Shown here piece after piece: positions 22,125 through 33,599 of a stretch of DNA of 64,000 nucleotides. Made by a program: the position numbers and the translations under genes. The notes under the pieces were generated by a model, which saw nothing but the letters and a program-made list of their open reading frames with translations, made no database searches and was not told the DNA's origin. Source of the DNA: Perilla frutescens (lineage: Eukaryota > Streptophyta > Magnoliopsida > Lamiales > Lamiaceae); contig BRKX01000015.1 of assembly GCA_026008535.1 (NCBI GenBank), positions 21,225,501 through 21,289,500 on the forward strand, in the 5' to 3' direction. The first letter of the stretch is position 1. Each line of letters starts with the position of its first letter.

Positions 22125-23320
22125 ACAATTAATAATAATGATATTGTGTGTGTGTGTGTTGTCAAAAAAAAAATTCATGCATCATCATTAATATTATAAA
22201 TACTTTTTAAGAATCCAACATTTCATTACTAATTTCTTAAAAATATATATATAACTATATATATAAGAGTATTTACAGAACAATTAACAATAATGATATT
22301 GTATATTTATATGTCTTGTAATCATTAGCATATTACTCCCGTAAAGATTCAAATGTATATGCTTACTTATTTATCTTTGAGCTTTTACACTTGTTAATTA
22401 TTTCTCTCACGATCATAGTAGTATAATTTAATTCGTGACTTAAGTTATTGAAAAACAATGTATATGAATAATAAAAATAAATTGGGAATAACTTTAAAAA
22501 AATTGAAAACATAAAATTTAACCTTTTATTATACAAGTAGAGTGATTAAATTTAAAATAAGGTATTTTTGGTTAACAGTTATGGTGCGGATTAAGTTTGC
22601 GTGGATATCAATGTTGCTTCTGTGAGTTTAGGGTGTCCGCTGTTTTGTCTTTTTACCCTTTTGCTTTTGTCAGTGAAGTCTGTGAAAAGGTGACTCTCAT
22701 TAACACGTGGACCGGACAGCCGCGTTTCTTTCTTTTTTATTTATGTATTCATTAATATTAGATTTTACCACATTTTGTTAGTCTTAATTAACTTGAAATT
22801 AAGTGTTTTACTGTGGGAAGTGTTACGAGACAAGGTAGCATTCGCTATGGAATAATCTTTAGTTTATGGAATAACAAATATCATGATTGCAGAAATAATT
22901 TAAATTCGTCATTCACAAATGCATTTTAAGTCGTAAGTTCTTGTGAAAGTTATAGGATGCAAGATGGGGTATTAAAGATCAAAATACTTATACATATTGA
23001 TATTGAGATTAATTGTAGGTATCTCTAAAAAAGTACGTCATGCACAATCAAGTTCACTTACATAGCTACATATATACTAAAATATCTATGCATGTAAACA
23101 ATTATATATTACAAGGCGGTTGAGTTGTTGCTTTTGAGTTTGTTTTTTCATGGTTAGTTGATTTTGGCAGACTGTTAGCAAAAATTCATATGATGAATGA
23201 CAGGGCTATTCTTGAAAGTTTGGCCCACGCTATCCTCTACAGATGACTAAAGATCATATATATAGTTACGAGAATATAATCGTGGATGACATTTACCAAC
23301 TAGCATACATGAATTGCATG
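21188..23320. other. WRKY 3' flank, microsatellites
   Basis: No gene is seen. It holds (CA)n(TA)n at 21967-22001, (TA)n at 22078-22120, (GT)n at 22145-22159 and several short TATA runs. The WRKY 3' UTR must lie at its left end, but no poly(A) site can be fixed. Confidence 0.5.
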
Positions 23321-23328
23321 TATGTATA

Positions 23329-24610
23329 CAGGGCCGGCCCTGAGATTTTGAAGGCCCTGTGCGAACATAAAATATGGTGCCCTTTATTTGTTAAAATTAA
23401 AAATTTTAAAATACAAATAAAATGATATAAATTACACTTTGATGCCTATATTTTGAGTACTTTTTCAAAAATGGCGCACTTTTTCAAAATAAACAAAATT
23501 GTACCCATATTTTCATTTTTTTTTTCAATTCTAATATTTAATCAATTTTACAACCCGAAAATCATACATAATTGATTTTAATTTAATATTTCTTGATTGG
23601 ATGAATTTTTTCATGTGACTGGGGAAATATGAATATTAAAATACAATTAATTACGTGTGATTTTATGGCTGTAAAATTGGTTAAATGTTATATTTGAATT
23701 GTTTTTGAAAAATAGATATTTTTTTGTTAATTTTAAAAAAGTGGGTCATTTTTTAAAAAGTATAAAAAATATAGGTATCAAAGTGTAATTTACCCTATAA
23801 ATGCAACTAAAAATATTTGTTTGATATGTTCAAATCTTTAAAAAGTTTGCATTCTTGAAAACTTTAAAATCATGCAACTCATGCGCGTTCACTGATATTT
23901 GAATGAACCTGAAACTAAAGAAAAAATATTTTAAACAATATCATGTACAAAACGCAAACTACAAAATATTATTTAAAAATACTTCTCTTAGCATTTTTTG
24001 AAGAAACTCATGTATAAATTTATCAAAATTAATATTTTCTAACAACTTTTGTTCAATGGATATCAAAGCAAGTCTATTCAATCTTTTGACATGATCAATT
24101 GCAAGTAAGATTTTGATAAATAAACAAATAAATAAATAAATAAATAAATAGCAACTTTGCATACGCAATTGTAACATGTATGGTCAATAAAATTCTATAA
24201 ATAATGTATACATTGAGATAACTATTCAATCTCTTCAAGTAAGTCATTATATCTAAAGTTTTATGTTCTTTTGGTAAAAGACACCGCAAAGTTTTTAATT
24301 ATTGAAACACCTCTTGACCATCAAAACCACTAAATTCTCCATCTTTAGAATATTTTCAAGATTTTTACAGATATTAATTGGGCTAGGCATAGTATTATTT
24401 ATAAAATATTGGGCCAAATGTTGAGCTGGTCTTTCTTATATTGTTTTTTAAAAGGTTTGAATTAATTTTTATAAACTAAAAGACTATTTTTTTTATAAAC
24501 TAACATATGTTAATATGACTACTACTACTAAAAATTTATAAAAATGGTGCCCTTAAATTTGTGAGGCCCCTGTGCGGCGCACCTCTCGCACGCCCTCAGG
24601 GCCGCCACTG
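23329..24610. mobile_element. Non-autonomous hAT element
   Basis: Ends CAGGGCCGGCCCTGAG (23329) and, inverted, CAGTGGCGGCCCTGAG (24610). Flanking 8-mers TATGTATA (23321-23328) and TATTTATA (24611-24618) match at 7 of 8, the TSD length of hAT elements. Just inside each end lie GGCCCTGTGCG (left) and GTGCGGCGCACCTCTCGCACG (right). No transposase is recognisable in 1.28 kb. A foldback MITE lies inside (23429-23791) and an (AAAT)n run is at 24115-24150. Confidence 0.85.
23429..23791. mobile_element. Foldback MITE nested in the hAT element
   Basis: AAATTACACTTTGATGCCTA at 23429 is matched by its near-complement ending at 23791, with further pairing through GTACTTTTTCAAAAA and GTGCGCCATTTTT-like segments. 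Arms are about 70 bp. No TSD is clear. It must be younger than the host hAT. Confidence 0.65.
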
Positions 24611-24618
24611 TATTTATA

Positions 24619-25429
24619 CATACATAATAAGGTGGTGTATATGAAGGGAAAGGAGGGCTCATTTGTTGCTAATTTACGATTCTAGACCTCTTGAATCAAG
24701 AACAAACATAAAAAAAAAAAAAAACAATTTTCTTGCGCACGACATAATTAAAAAAAATAATAAAAAATAATTCCAAAATAATGTGAAAAATAATAAAAAA
24801 AAATAAACAATTTGCGTCGTAATAAAAAATAATTCCAAAATTGAAACATAATGTGAAAAATAGTCTTCAATATGGTCCACTCCCAAAAAATAAATAATAA
24901 ATACTACAAATAAGAAAAGAAATAAAAAACTAGAGAAGAGGAGGCTATCCGGTGGCGGTGGGTGGCAAATAAGAAAAATAAATTATAGAAGAATGAAATC
25001 ACATCTTAGATTAATGCATGCTATGAGATGTCTTCATGGCTGGCGCGTTAACTTTAATTGTCAAAGCTTTAAAAATTATATTTTAATTAATTTTATTGAA
25101 AGGGGTCTGGAATATACAATAGAATAATGATTTGAATATGATAATTATTTGTGCACATAAATGCACAAATAATTTAGTCCCATTTTATCATAATAATAAT
25201 TTGCACTAATTTAAAATGAAAAAAAAAATAAAATAAAACTAAAAACCACTACAAAAGTGATTCAATAAGTTATATAGTATGTCCCAAATTAAATTTTTAT
25301 TTTATTTTATTTAGTATGTCAAACTTGTTAGTTTAATTATTTATATTAATTAAGCATGTGTCTGCCATTATTTATATTTTTATAGTTAATTAAAGCATGT
25401 TAATTATTTGAATTTATTAAAGCATGTTA
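24619..25429. other. AT-rich non-coding
   Basis: No gene is seen. A-rich runs at 24711-24900, with AATAATTCCAAAA-type phrases twice (about 24766 and 24828). A CACTACAAAAGTG at 25247 resembles a CACTA terminus but has no matching TSD for the downstream copy. Confidence 0.4.
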
Positions 25430-25965
25430 GTTAAATGGGACGAGGGTTCTTGGACCCCTCTATATTAATTGTACGTAGTTAAATAGGACGAGGGCCCTTG
25501 GACCCCTCAATATTAATTGTACATAGTTAGATTGGGACGAGAGCCCCTGGATCCCTCTGGTGTTTGGTGTTTGGTATCTGCTAGTTAATGAACCTAGTTA
25601 TGTTACGTTGATGACTTGGTCAAAATATAGGTTTCACGTCGTTATGCTATCGGATTTTTTTCCTAATTAATTTTATAATTTATGTAAGTATGAATCGAGT
25701 TCCTAGTCGAGATTGGATATATCAACGGAGTTGCGATTGGATGTTTTGTTTAAGATCATGTGTATATGAGTTATTCTTGTCAGATGACTAGAGGTGGTGG
25801 ATCTCACAGTGGTAGATCCCGAGTGATGTAATCCATGACATCCGTCGGCGGTACCGTTGATGATAGCGTCGGCCATAATGGGATCGATGCTACGGGAGAC
25901 GAGTCCTGTACAGTTGATTCGAGACAGAGGGCCTGGCTCGAGACAGTGGGCAGGGGAAGGTATGT

Positions 25966-26015
<50 letters not shown>

Positions 26016-27885
26016 AATTTACTTAATTAAATTATAATTCACTATAATTTACATTTTTAGGATCTTGGTGCCCTCGAACACCACTTCGAGGGCAATTACA
26101 ACTATTTTCAAGAGGTATCTTCATCCTACGGGCTTTGTTTGGAAGAAGGTGCCCTTGGATAGGAGGATGTTATACTGGGTTGAGTTCAAGATATTTGTTG
26201 ATTTATATATGTGTGTGTTATATAATAGTGTTACTAATGGCATTGTTTATTTATGTGTTAATACAGAAGGAGATTAGGTGGACTCACACAGATAAGGAGG
26301 TGCAGCCGATGTTTTGGAAGAAGTGCCAAGACCGGTACAGGGACATGGTCTACCACATAAAGAAGGACGACTACCTTACGGGCAAGAAGCCCGATTTTGT
26401 TAAACTTGAGGACTGGCCTGCACGGGTAGTGTACTGGCAGGCGGAGGAGACTTAGGAGAAGTCTTGATTGGTCAAGAAGAACTGCCTGACCGAGCCCAAT
26501 GGCCCAAGATTGTTCAGCCAGACTCACCACGGAGGCGCCAGATGTGCCGTGAATCATATGCGCGATCTGGTACAAGTTATTATAATTATTCAAGTTTATA
26601 TCATTATAAATTAATACTTATTTATATGTGGATTTCATTTTATTTTGTTTAATCAGGCTAAAGAACAGAATCTGTCTGAGTGGGGGGCGCGCTACTATAC
26701 CTACCTGAAGCTTCACTACGTAGACAGTCATTGGACCACCGCCAAGGCCAAGAAGAACAAATTAAGTTTTTAGTAATATTTTAATATATAATATACGTAC
26801 ATATATACGTATATGTAAACAACTTATATTGAAAATTGAATTGCATTTATCCTGATAAATATAGGATAAGTGTGACGCATTGGTTGTGCAGTGGAGAGCT
26901 GATGGTAGGGAGGTGGAAATTGGCGAGATTTTCTGCCAAGTGCTGATGCCTGACAGGAAGGGGAATGCTATCGGGATGGAGAACATGGCCCATGTTATTC
27001 GTCGCTCTTCTGGAGCTGGAGGATCCTCATCGTCATCAAGCCAGGGATCAGGGTCGATGTACACCCAACAAGAGCTCGATGCGAGATTGGCTGTGATGCG
27101 GGCACAGATGAATGAGAAGCTCAGTGCCAGCAAGCTACTGTGCAGCAGGTGCTGGAGAAGCAGGTCAGGATAAAATCTCTGCTTGAGCGGTTTCTCAGTC
27201 AGCAGCAGAGTGGTGCTGGTGACAGATCAGGAGGGCCTGATGGTGGGTCGGAGTCATAGTTGTATTGACTGATGATTGGATACCATATTACTATTATTAT
27301 GCTACACTTTTACTATATATATGTATGTATTATACATTTGTATTAAATTATATGTTATGATGTACAATTATATATATATATATTTAAGTTTTATGATCTT
27401 TTATTATATTTGGGTACCGACAAACATTTAAAAAATTAAGGAATTAAAAATAAAAAAATAACTAGCGACGGAAACGTTCCGTCGCCAGTTTTTTCCCATT
27501 TTTTTAATTAATTTTTTTTATTGGCGACGGAACACTTCAGTCGTCTTTTCCGTCGCCACAGAAGGCGATGGAAATGGCGATGGGTGGATCTGTCGCCTTA
27601 AATTGATGACCATTTCACACGACAGTTTCTGACAACGAAAATTTCCGTTGCTATAGGTGGCGACGGAAAAATTCCGTTGCCTTCTTTTTTTAGCGACTAG
27701 AATTAGGAAACAAACGTTTTTCGTCGGATGAAAATCAGGTCTTGGGCGGCGGAAAATTTCGTCGTCTTCTTTTTTTAGCGAGTAGAATTAGGAGACAAAC
27801 GCTTTTCGTCTCCATTCCGTCGCGACGGAAATCGGGTTTCGGGCGGTGGAAAATTCCGTCGCCAGTCTGTAATTTTCTTATAGTG
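25430..27885 (+). mobile_element. Second CACTA copy, inverted and left-truncated
   Basis: Homologous in opposite orientation to 11460-13690: the same GGACGAGGGYYCTTGG / CTAGTTAATG promoter-side phrases (25438-25660), the same exon series and the same subterminal GGCGACGGA/TCCGTCGCC words (27463-27866). The right end is CACTATAAGAAAAT (complement) at 27885, a changed form of CACTACAAGAAAA. The part matching 13690-15046 (GC-rich leader and other terminus) is not found, so it looks truncated and immobile. Confidence 0.82.
25786..27260 (+). pseudogene. TNPA-like CACTA protein, second broken copy
   Basis: Plus-strand counterpart of the minus-strand gene in the first CACTA element, Transposase_24-like. 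Exon 1 starts at 25786 (MTRGGGSH) but has a TAA after RSRVM, a lesion not in the first copy. It ends at an AG|GTATGTTG donor near 25960. Exon 2 (26062-26192) encodes SRAITTIFKRYLHPTGFVWK but its donor is AT instead of GT. Exon 3 (from 26265) keeps KKCQDRYRDMVYHIKKDDYL and PDFVKLEDW, with stops after WQAEET and EKS. Later exons are near 26657-26775 and 26890-27260 (MPDRKGNAIGMENMA, Gln-rich coiled coil). Confidence 0.78.
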
Positions 27886-30800
27886 TTAATTATTTATCTT
27901 TAGAGATATAAAATAAAATCTTGAATGTGCTACATATCTAATACTTAGAAGATTAATGTTGCAGTCGTCACATTATGATTAAGTTTTTAGTCTCTGTGGA
28001 ATACGATCACGCTCAACATTGTAATACAGTTACTTCGTATACTTGTGGATAGCTAATGAGTAGTCGAATAATTGTAATGTAATAAAATAAATATTTGGTT
28101 GAGAAGTGCAAGAAATGATATTTAAAAATAAATTGTTATATTTGCCCAAATTTAGCATTTAATTACATCTACATTTTTAATTATAACATTTATATGTGCT
28201 ATTATAAAAGTAGTATTATGCTCTAATATAATAGTGTAATCAAGCTAAATTTTTCCCTAGTTAAAATAGTTTTAGAAAAATTAGTAGTGCTCTTAAATGA
28301 ATTGTTGTATATATGGTAAAATGTTAGGGTCGCTTTGAGACAATATGGGGTTCGAGGCGAAATAATGAATATGTTTAGAGGTAAAATATTTTTTTAAAAG
28401 ATAATACACTAATATGTTTTAAAGAAATTCATTTATTATTTCTCGTTTTATCAACAATAAAACCACTTTTAAATGTTCTAAGTCCCAAAATGTGACATAT
28501 TACTCAACTTAAAAACTTACTTCAATAAAAAATAATTGCTATAATTAGCATATCCAATAATATCCGATAGGTAATATATGCATTGGGAAATGTTTATTTA
28601 TATAATATAATATCTCAATATATAATTTTATATTTAATTTTATGTCCTAGGTTCTATTAAAGCATACTTTAATTTTGAAAATAAATTATACTTATAATTT
28701 CCAGATAATTAAATTAAAACTGTAGTATGAATATAATAGGTAAATCAAAATTTATAAAACATCGCGCTTTTATAATAACAGCTGCAGATTTATTAACTTT
28801 AAAATTTAAGCAAAGTTTGAAAAAGGTAAGTTGACTGCAGTTTGAGGCGTTGGGCCCACAGCCTGATCCAGAAAAACGGAAGAAAAATTAGGTGGGCTAC
28901 CTCTCTCTGTTTAGGACACAACGGCCCAACTAATTTTTTGCAGAAGCACGTGTGCCTCAATCATGTGTCACAGATACTTATTCCTACACTTTGCTTTTTT
29001 CTTTTCTTTTGGCTAACTACTTCTATTTTTTTTTTTTATTATATTGCTACCAGACTGCAAAACCAATATTTTATTTTCGCACAATACTAATAACTCTATA
29101 AAATGAGAAATTGGTGTTAAGTGATAAAATATAACGGGGGAATGTGAGTTTTAATTCATGTCACTATTTGAAGAACGTGAATGCACTTGGAGATAATGTT
29201 TTTTCATCGGAAAAAAAAAGAAAAAAAAGAAAAAAAGAAAATGATAGTAAACTTACATCTAAAGAAAAATAAAACATAGAGACATTTGACACCTTAAAAT
29301 TCTAGATAAATTATGTAGGGAGTATATATTTTCTCAGATTTTCTCCTACGGAAGTCCAAAATGGAGAAGCAAAGTTAAATGGTAAAATATTTGGAGTAAA
29401 TGGTAAAATATTTGGAGTACACTGACGTAAATCAAAATTCGAATATTGAATTTTGATGTGACCAAACAAGGAGAAATAATACATTTTGTATCTGTGTAGA
29501 ATACATGGGCCATATTTTTGGGCTTTGATAGAGGAATTGAAATTGAGAGTCTATTTAAATTCCCCAAACTTATTCTCTTAATGAAATCAAAGTACAAAAC
29601 TGAGAGCATTACCTACTATGTTGTGTATATTCAGTTATAACTTATAAATAATATTGAAATTTTTAAAAAATAAAAGATGAATATTATTTAAAATATTCTC
29701 AATTAGAAATATATATTGAGTACCGTAATAACACAAAAACGGTATACCTCATTTGTGTATAAAAAATGGAATTTACCCAGATTACACTATAGAAACTATG
29801 AGTTTTCCTGTCATCGGGAAAAAAAAGTCATGTTTTAATTTGCAAACATATATATAGTCTAAGTGAAACAATAACTAAATCAAACACACATTTTTTATAT
29901 GAAAAACATATATATATTTTTAACTTTTAAAATATTTATGAACAAGAAAAATAATCAGATCCTAAAAACAGCAAACAAGTGTTTGGTTCCAAAAAAAAAA
30001 ATCTATACCAGCTTGTGAAACCAACCCTTACTACACACAATAGATGATGTGAACTGTGAAGCAAACCCTTACTACACACAATAGATGATGTGAATTGTGA
30101 AGCAAGACTAGTGAAGTTAAATGCAAGAATACAAACTATGATGCAAACAACAGGTTAAAAGTGAGTAGTCTCCCGGATAGGTACGTGTATCTCTTTTTTT
30201 CCCACACGAGATTCGCTTTTCCACACCGTGGTCCAGATCGGCACCACCATAGGTAATCCGTACAAAATGACATCAACAATATACACGAGACGAGTGCTGA
30301 AAGTGGTGGATGAATGCAATTGCTTTTTCCTCTCAAGTAAAAAAGGAGGAGCTTTAAATACTCAAATGGCCTGGTTGAAGGTAGGTTGAGCTGTGATGGT
30401 GAAAGATCATAGTTCTTGAAATTCATCATTCTATCTAATTTGGACACCTTTCCCTAGTTAGAAACTTCTACTACAATGCAAGGGGCCAAGTATTAAAGAG
30501 AGCTAATGTTTTGTGGGAATAACTCTACTTTCTAACGAAGCACTTGAGGTCCACTTCTAATGTCTCTTCTTCTATTCTATGGTCAAGGACAATATAATGG
30601 CTCCGGTGATATATAGATAACGACCATGAAAGAGTGATTAGGGGAAGTATTTGACACAGAAGTAAAAATCATATTGAACTGCCAAATAGTAAAGAAAACC
30701 TCTCAAATGCAATTCCCACCTCCCACAGATCATGTGGAAAGTTGAGCTTAGAAGAAAAGGGTTGCCCCTCTGTATTGAATTCATATCTGGACAAGTTTTA

Positions 30801-31184
30801 ACAACTGACTTTATGATTTCCTAATCAAATAACTTGAAGAAACAACATAATATAGTTGATCTTAGCCACTACTCTGCAATAAAGAACAGCATGCTAAAAA
30901 AAAAAAAATTGTTTTAGACATAATGCATGGCAATGCTATAAAATGGAAGAAAAATAACTCTCAAGTCTGCAAAAATCGCGCATATTCATGGAACATGCAG
31001 AAGGGAGGGGGTTGTATCAGGAGGGTAGCTGCTTACAGTCATCATGGAGTGGAACAAGTGCAGTCGAATCCACCACTGAAGCAAGCAAGAAAGAGCACAA
31101 TGTGGTTTGCTTTCCACTGATTTCAATATATATATACTAGCATCTTAGTGGAATTTGGAGTGCCGCATCTGTTTATCTCCGAGC
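27886..31184. other. Intergenic, AT-rich, small tandem repeats
   Basis: No gene is supported. It has a 21-bp repeat x2 (29377-29418), a 41-bp repeat x2 (30023-30104, ACCCTTACTACACACAATAG), and poly-A patches at 29210-29240. The right end must hold the 3' UTR of the C2H2 gene. 27960-28070 resembles part of the 402-bp array unit. Confidence 0.5.
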
Positions 31185-32822
31185 CTACCAGGGCGAGTAC
31201 TGGTCATTTCCATCATCCTCGTCGTCTTGAGGAGCGGGCAGATTAAGATCGAGCAAATCCAGCTTGGTTACTGGACTCGGATTGTGGTTCACCTCATGAC
31301 CACCAATAAAATGTGACCTTTTGTGGCCACCTAATGCCTGTCCGTTCTTGAAAACCCTGTTGCAGAATGGGCAGACGTGACCTTTGTTCTTCTTAGCCTT
31401 CATCTTCTTATCAGACGAGTTCTTAGCACTTGCCTTTCTGTTGCTAGTAGATTCAACAAGCTTCCCTCTAGCCGCGAATTCAGTAGAATCGTCTAGGCTG
31501 TTCTCTCCACTTTCGTATCTTGATTCATAGAATGCGTTGCTTTTCTTGTGGCACGGTCTGTGCCCCCCGAGAGCTTGATAAGACTTGAAGGTCTTCTTGC
31601 AGTTGAAGCATTCGTATTTAAGTCTCTTCTGAGATGGAGTATTGCACAATTCAGCAATGGGAGGATCATTTCGCTTAATCCTGTCATAATCGTTGTACAA
31701 ATCCGAACTCTCAGAAACATATCTTCTCTTTCTTGATTGATCAATCCTAGCAGAGTTTGAAGCTATACCACCATGATCATACTCATTTTCCTTGGCTAAT
31801 TCCTTTTTCAGCTCAGCTCTATAGCTCTTGCTTCTGTTCAAGCTCTGTCTAAATTCTTCGTATTCATTGAGGCCACCATTCCTACGGAATCCATCAACGG
31901 ATACATCAGACTCCGCCTTGGCACATTCATCCAAGAAATACCCTGAATCAGAATTCTCCATCTCAGCAATTTCTGCATCAAAAGCACAACCTTTGGACTT
32001 AACATCCCCAGTTTTCTTCATTTGGGGAGTCTCATCTTGATCGTGGATGCTCTTAACCGCATCCCTTTTTCCGATTCTCATGTCAATGGAAGAAGATTTG
32101 GTCTCCAGGATAACAGAATTGTTATCAGAAGACTCCACAACTGAATTCACACCACCCTTAGTCCCAGAATCCCTTGACAACATCATTAAACACATAGCCA
32201 CCTCTTCTTGCTCTTCTCCATCAATCTCAGATACAGACGACGAGCCATTGTTAGCTAAGGAAAAAGGAGACTTAACTACAATCTTCTTAAACCTCTTGCT
32301 CTTCGAAGACCTAGTCCTAATAATCCGATCCTCAGCCTCCGTATCCGAATGACTATCCATCACCAGTTTCTGATTCTCACTAGTCCAAGAGTGATCATCT
32401 TTCAAACCCCTATCCTTGTCAGAGTGGCAAGCCATATGACCACACAGTGCTTTCAATGAGTGAAATCCTTTGCCACATTGCTTGCAAATCTTCTCTTGTG
32501 GCATAGGAAAGCTTGAATCTACAGCCCTCCAGCTTTTTCTAGGATTCTCTCTCAGCCCATAACTAGATTGCCCATTTACTAAATCACCAATTCTTGAATC
32601 ACTATTCATTGTGCCTTGCAGCAGCCCACCACCATCAGCACCACCACCACCACCAACAACAACATATGATGAGAATTTTTTCATGTTGGGATCAAGTTTT
32701 TCATCAAATTCAGCTGAATTTGCAACTACATGAGACCTCATGTGACCTCCTAGAGACTTCCCACAAGGGTATTTCTTGAAGCACAACTTACAAACAAACC
32801 TCAATTCTTGATCCTCATCCAT
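31185..32822 (-). CDS. Four-finger C2H2 zinc-finger repressor, ZAT-type
   Basis: Intronless CDS of 545 residues. Four C2H2 fingers with plant-type helices: finger 1 (C11, C14, H27, H31; KSLGGH), finger 2 (C113, C116, H129, H133; KALCGH), finger 3 (C405, C408, H421, H425; QALGGH) and finger 4 (C484, C487, H500, H504; QALGGH). QALGGH contacts DNA in this plant-only class. EEVAMCLMMLSRD (207-219) resembles the L-box. KRFKK (176-180) and RKRR (364-367) may be nuclear signals. LDLNLP (524-529) is a C-terminal EAR motif, which recruits TOPLESS-type co-repressors. Together these suggest a nuclear repressor. Fingers 1 and 2 are widely separated from 3 and 4 by an acidic linker. Finger 2 has Cys in place of the usual Gly of the QALGGH box. 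The start is the only ATG before finger 1. Target genes are unknown. Confidence 0.95.
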   Translation of the reverse strand: MDEDQELRFVCKLCFKKYPCGKSLGGHMRSHVVANSAEFDEKLDPNMKKFSSYVVVGGGGGADGGGLLQGTMNSDSRIGDLVNGQSSYGLRENPRKSWRAVDSSFPMPQEKICKQCGKGFHSLKALCGHMACHSDKDRGLKDDHSWTSENQKLVMDSHSDTEAEDRIIRTRSSKSKRFKKIVVKSPFSLANNGSSSVSEIDGEEQEEVAMCLMMLSRDSGTKGGVNSVVESSDNNSVILETKSSSIDMRIGKRDAVKSIHDQDETPQMKKTGDVKSKGCAFDAEIAEMENSDSGYFLDECAKAESDVSVDGFRRNGGLNEYEEFRQSLNRSKSYRAELKKELAKENEYDHGGIASNSARIDQSRKRRYVSESSDLYNDYDRIKRNDPPIAELCNTPSQKRLKYECFNCKKTFKSYQALGGHRPCHKKSNAFYESRYESGENSLDDSTEFAARGKLVESTSNRKASAKNSSDKKMKAKKNKGHVCPFCNRVFKNGQALGGHKRSHFIGGHEVNHNPSPVTKLDLLDLNLPAPQDDEDDGNDQYSPW

Positions 32823-33451
32823 CCTAGTTCAAACACACTTGAATCAACTACTAAATCGAGATGGAGAAAGATAACAAAATTCCCAAAACCATACACAATC
32901 AAAATTCAGCACACATCAAACTGAACTCAAATTTTGCAATAATGCAGTATTTCTCGATCTACCACCTCCCAGACTGTTCAAGAAATCAGATAAATAACAT
33001 CAAAGTGCAAAAATGAACTCGACAAAAGGCAAAATCTGGAATAAGGGGTTGGGCATAGATCACAAAGGCTATACCTTTAGTGAGAGAAACAGGATCAAGC
33101 AAAGTGGTCAGATGTGACAGTTCTGCGGCGAAGTAAAAAAATTCAGACCCACAACACATAAAGCAGAGAGAGCACTCTTTGAATCCCAAATCGATGTAAT
33201 CTCCCCACAACAGAGAGCAAAAAAAGGCATATAAATGACAACCCACTCCTATATTAATGTTCCAAGATTTTGAAGAAATTAATGTGGAAAAAATCAAACT
33301 TTTGAACAGATGGGTCGATAATGATGGCCTTGAACTAGCCACAGCCTATCAAGATTAAGAAATAAAAACAGAAGCCAAAGACTCTTTCTTCCCTTTTTTT
33401 CTCCCTCCTCAATCCTCAAATACATACAACACATCTCTCTCTCTCTCTACA

Positions 33452-33566
33452 TCTATATATCCCTTTGTTTGTGTGCGTTTATAGTAAGGAGGAGAATTAC
33501 ATGCATGGAAGCAAAGTATGAGAGAGGAGAAACGGAGAGAGAAAGTAAATTGACGGGCTGCACGTG
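33452..33566 (-). promoter_or_regulatory. Possible promoter of C2H2 gene (TATA, G-box)
   Basis: Read on the minus strand, CACGTG (33561-33566) is followed about 100 bp later by GGATATATAGATG (about 33450-33463, TATA-like) and then a GA-rich leader. This would place transcription start near 33420 and a 5' UTR of about 600 bp. A CTAG|G just before the start codon could be a 3' splice site of a leader intron. Inference only. Confidence 0.4.
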
Positions 33567-33599
33567 TACTTGTGTGGAGAGTTCGTTGCTGCAGAATCG

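Noticed and set aside
21917..22165. Tyr/Ile/Cys-Val repeat ORFs
   Set aside because: Translations of TA, CA and GT microsatellites.
25247..25260. CACTACAAAAGTG as the left end of the second CACTA copy
   Set aside because: The three bases before it (AAC) do not match those after 27885 (TTA), and the sequence between lacks the subterminal words and leader of the first copy.
30136..30447. 103-residue minus-strand ORF
   Set aside because: No recognisable motif and no splice or context support in intergenic sequence.
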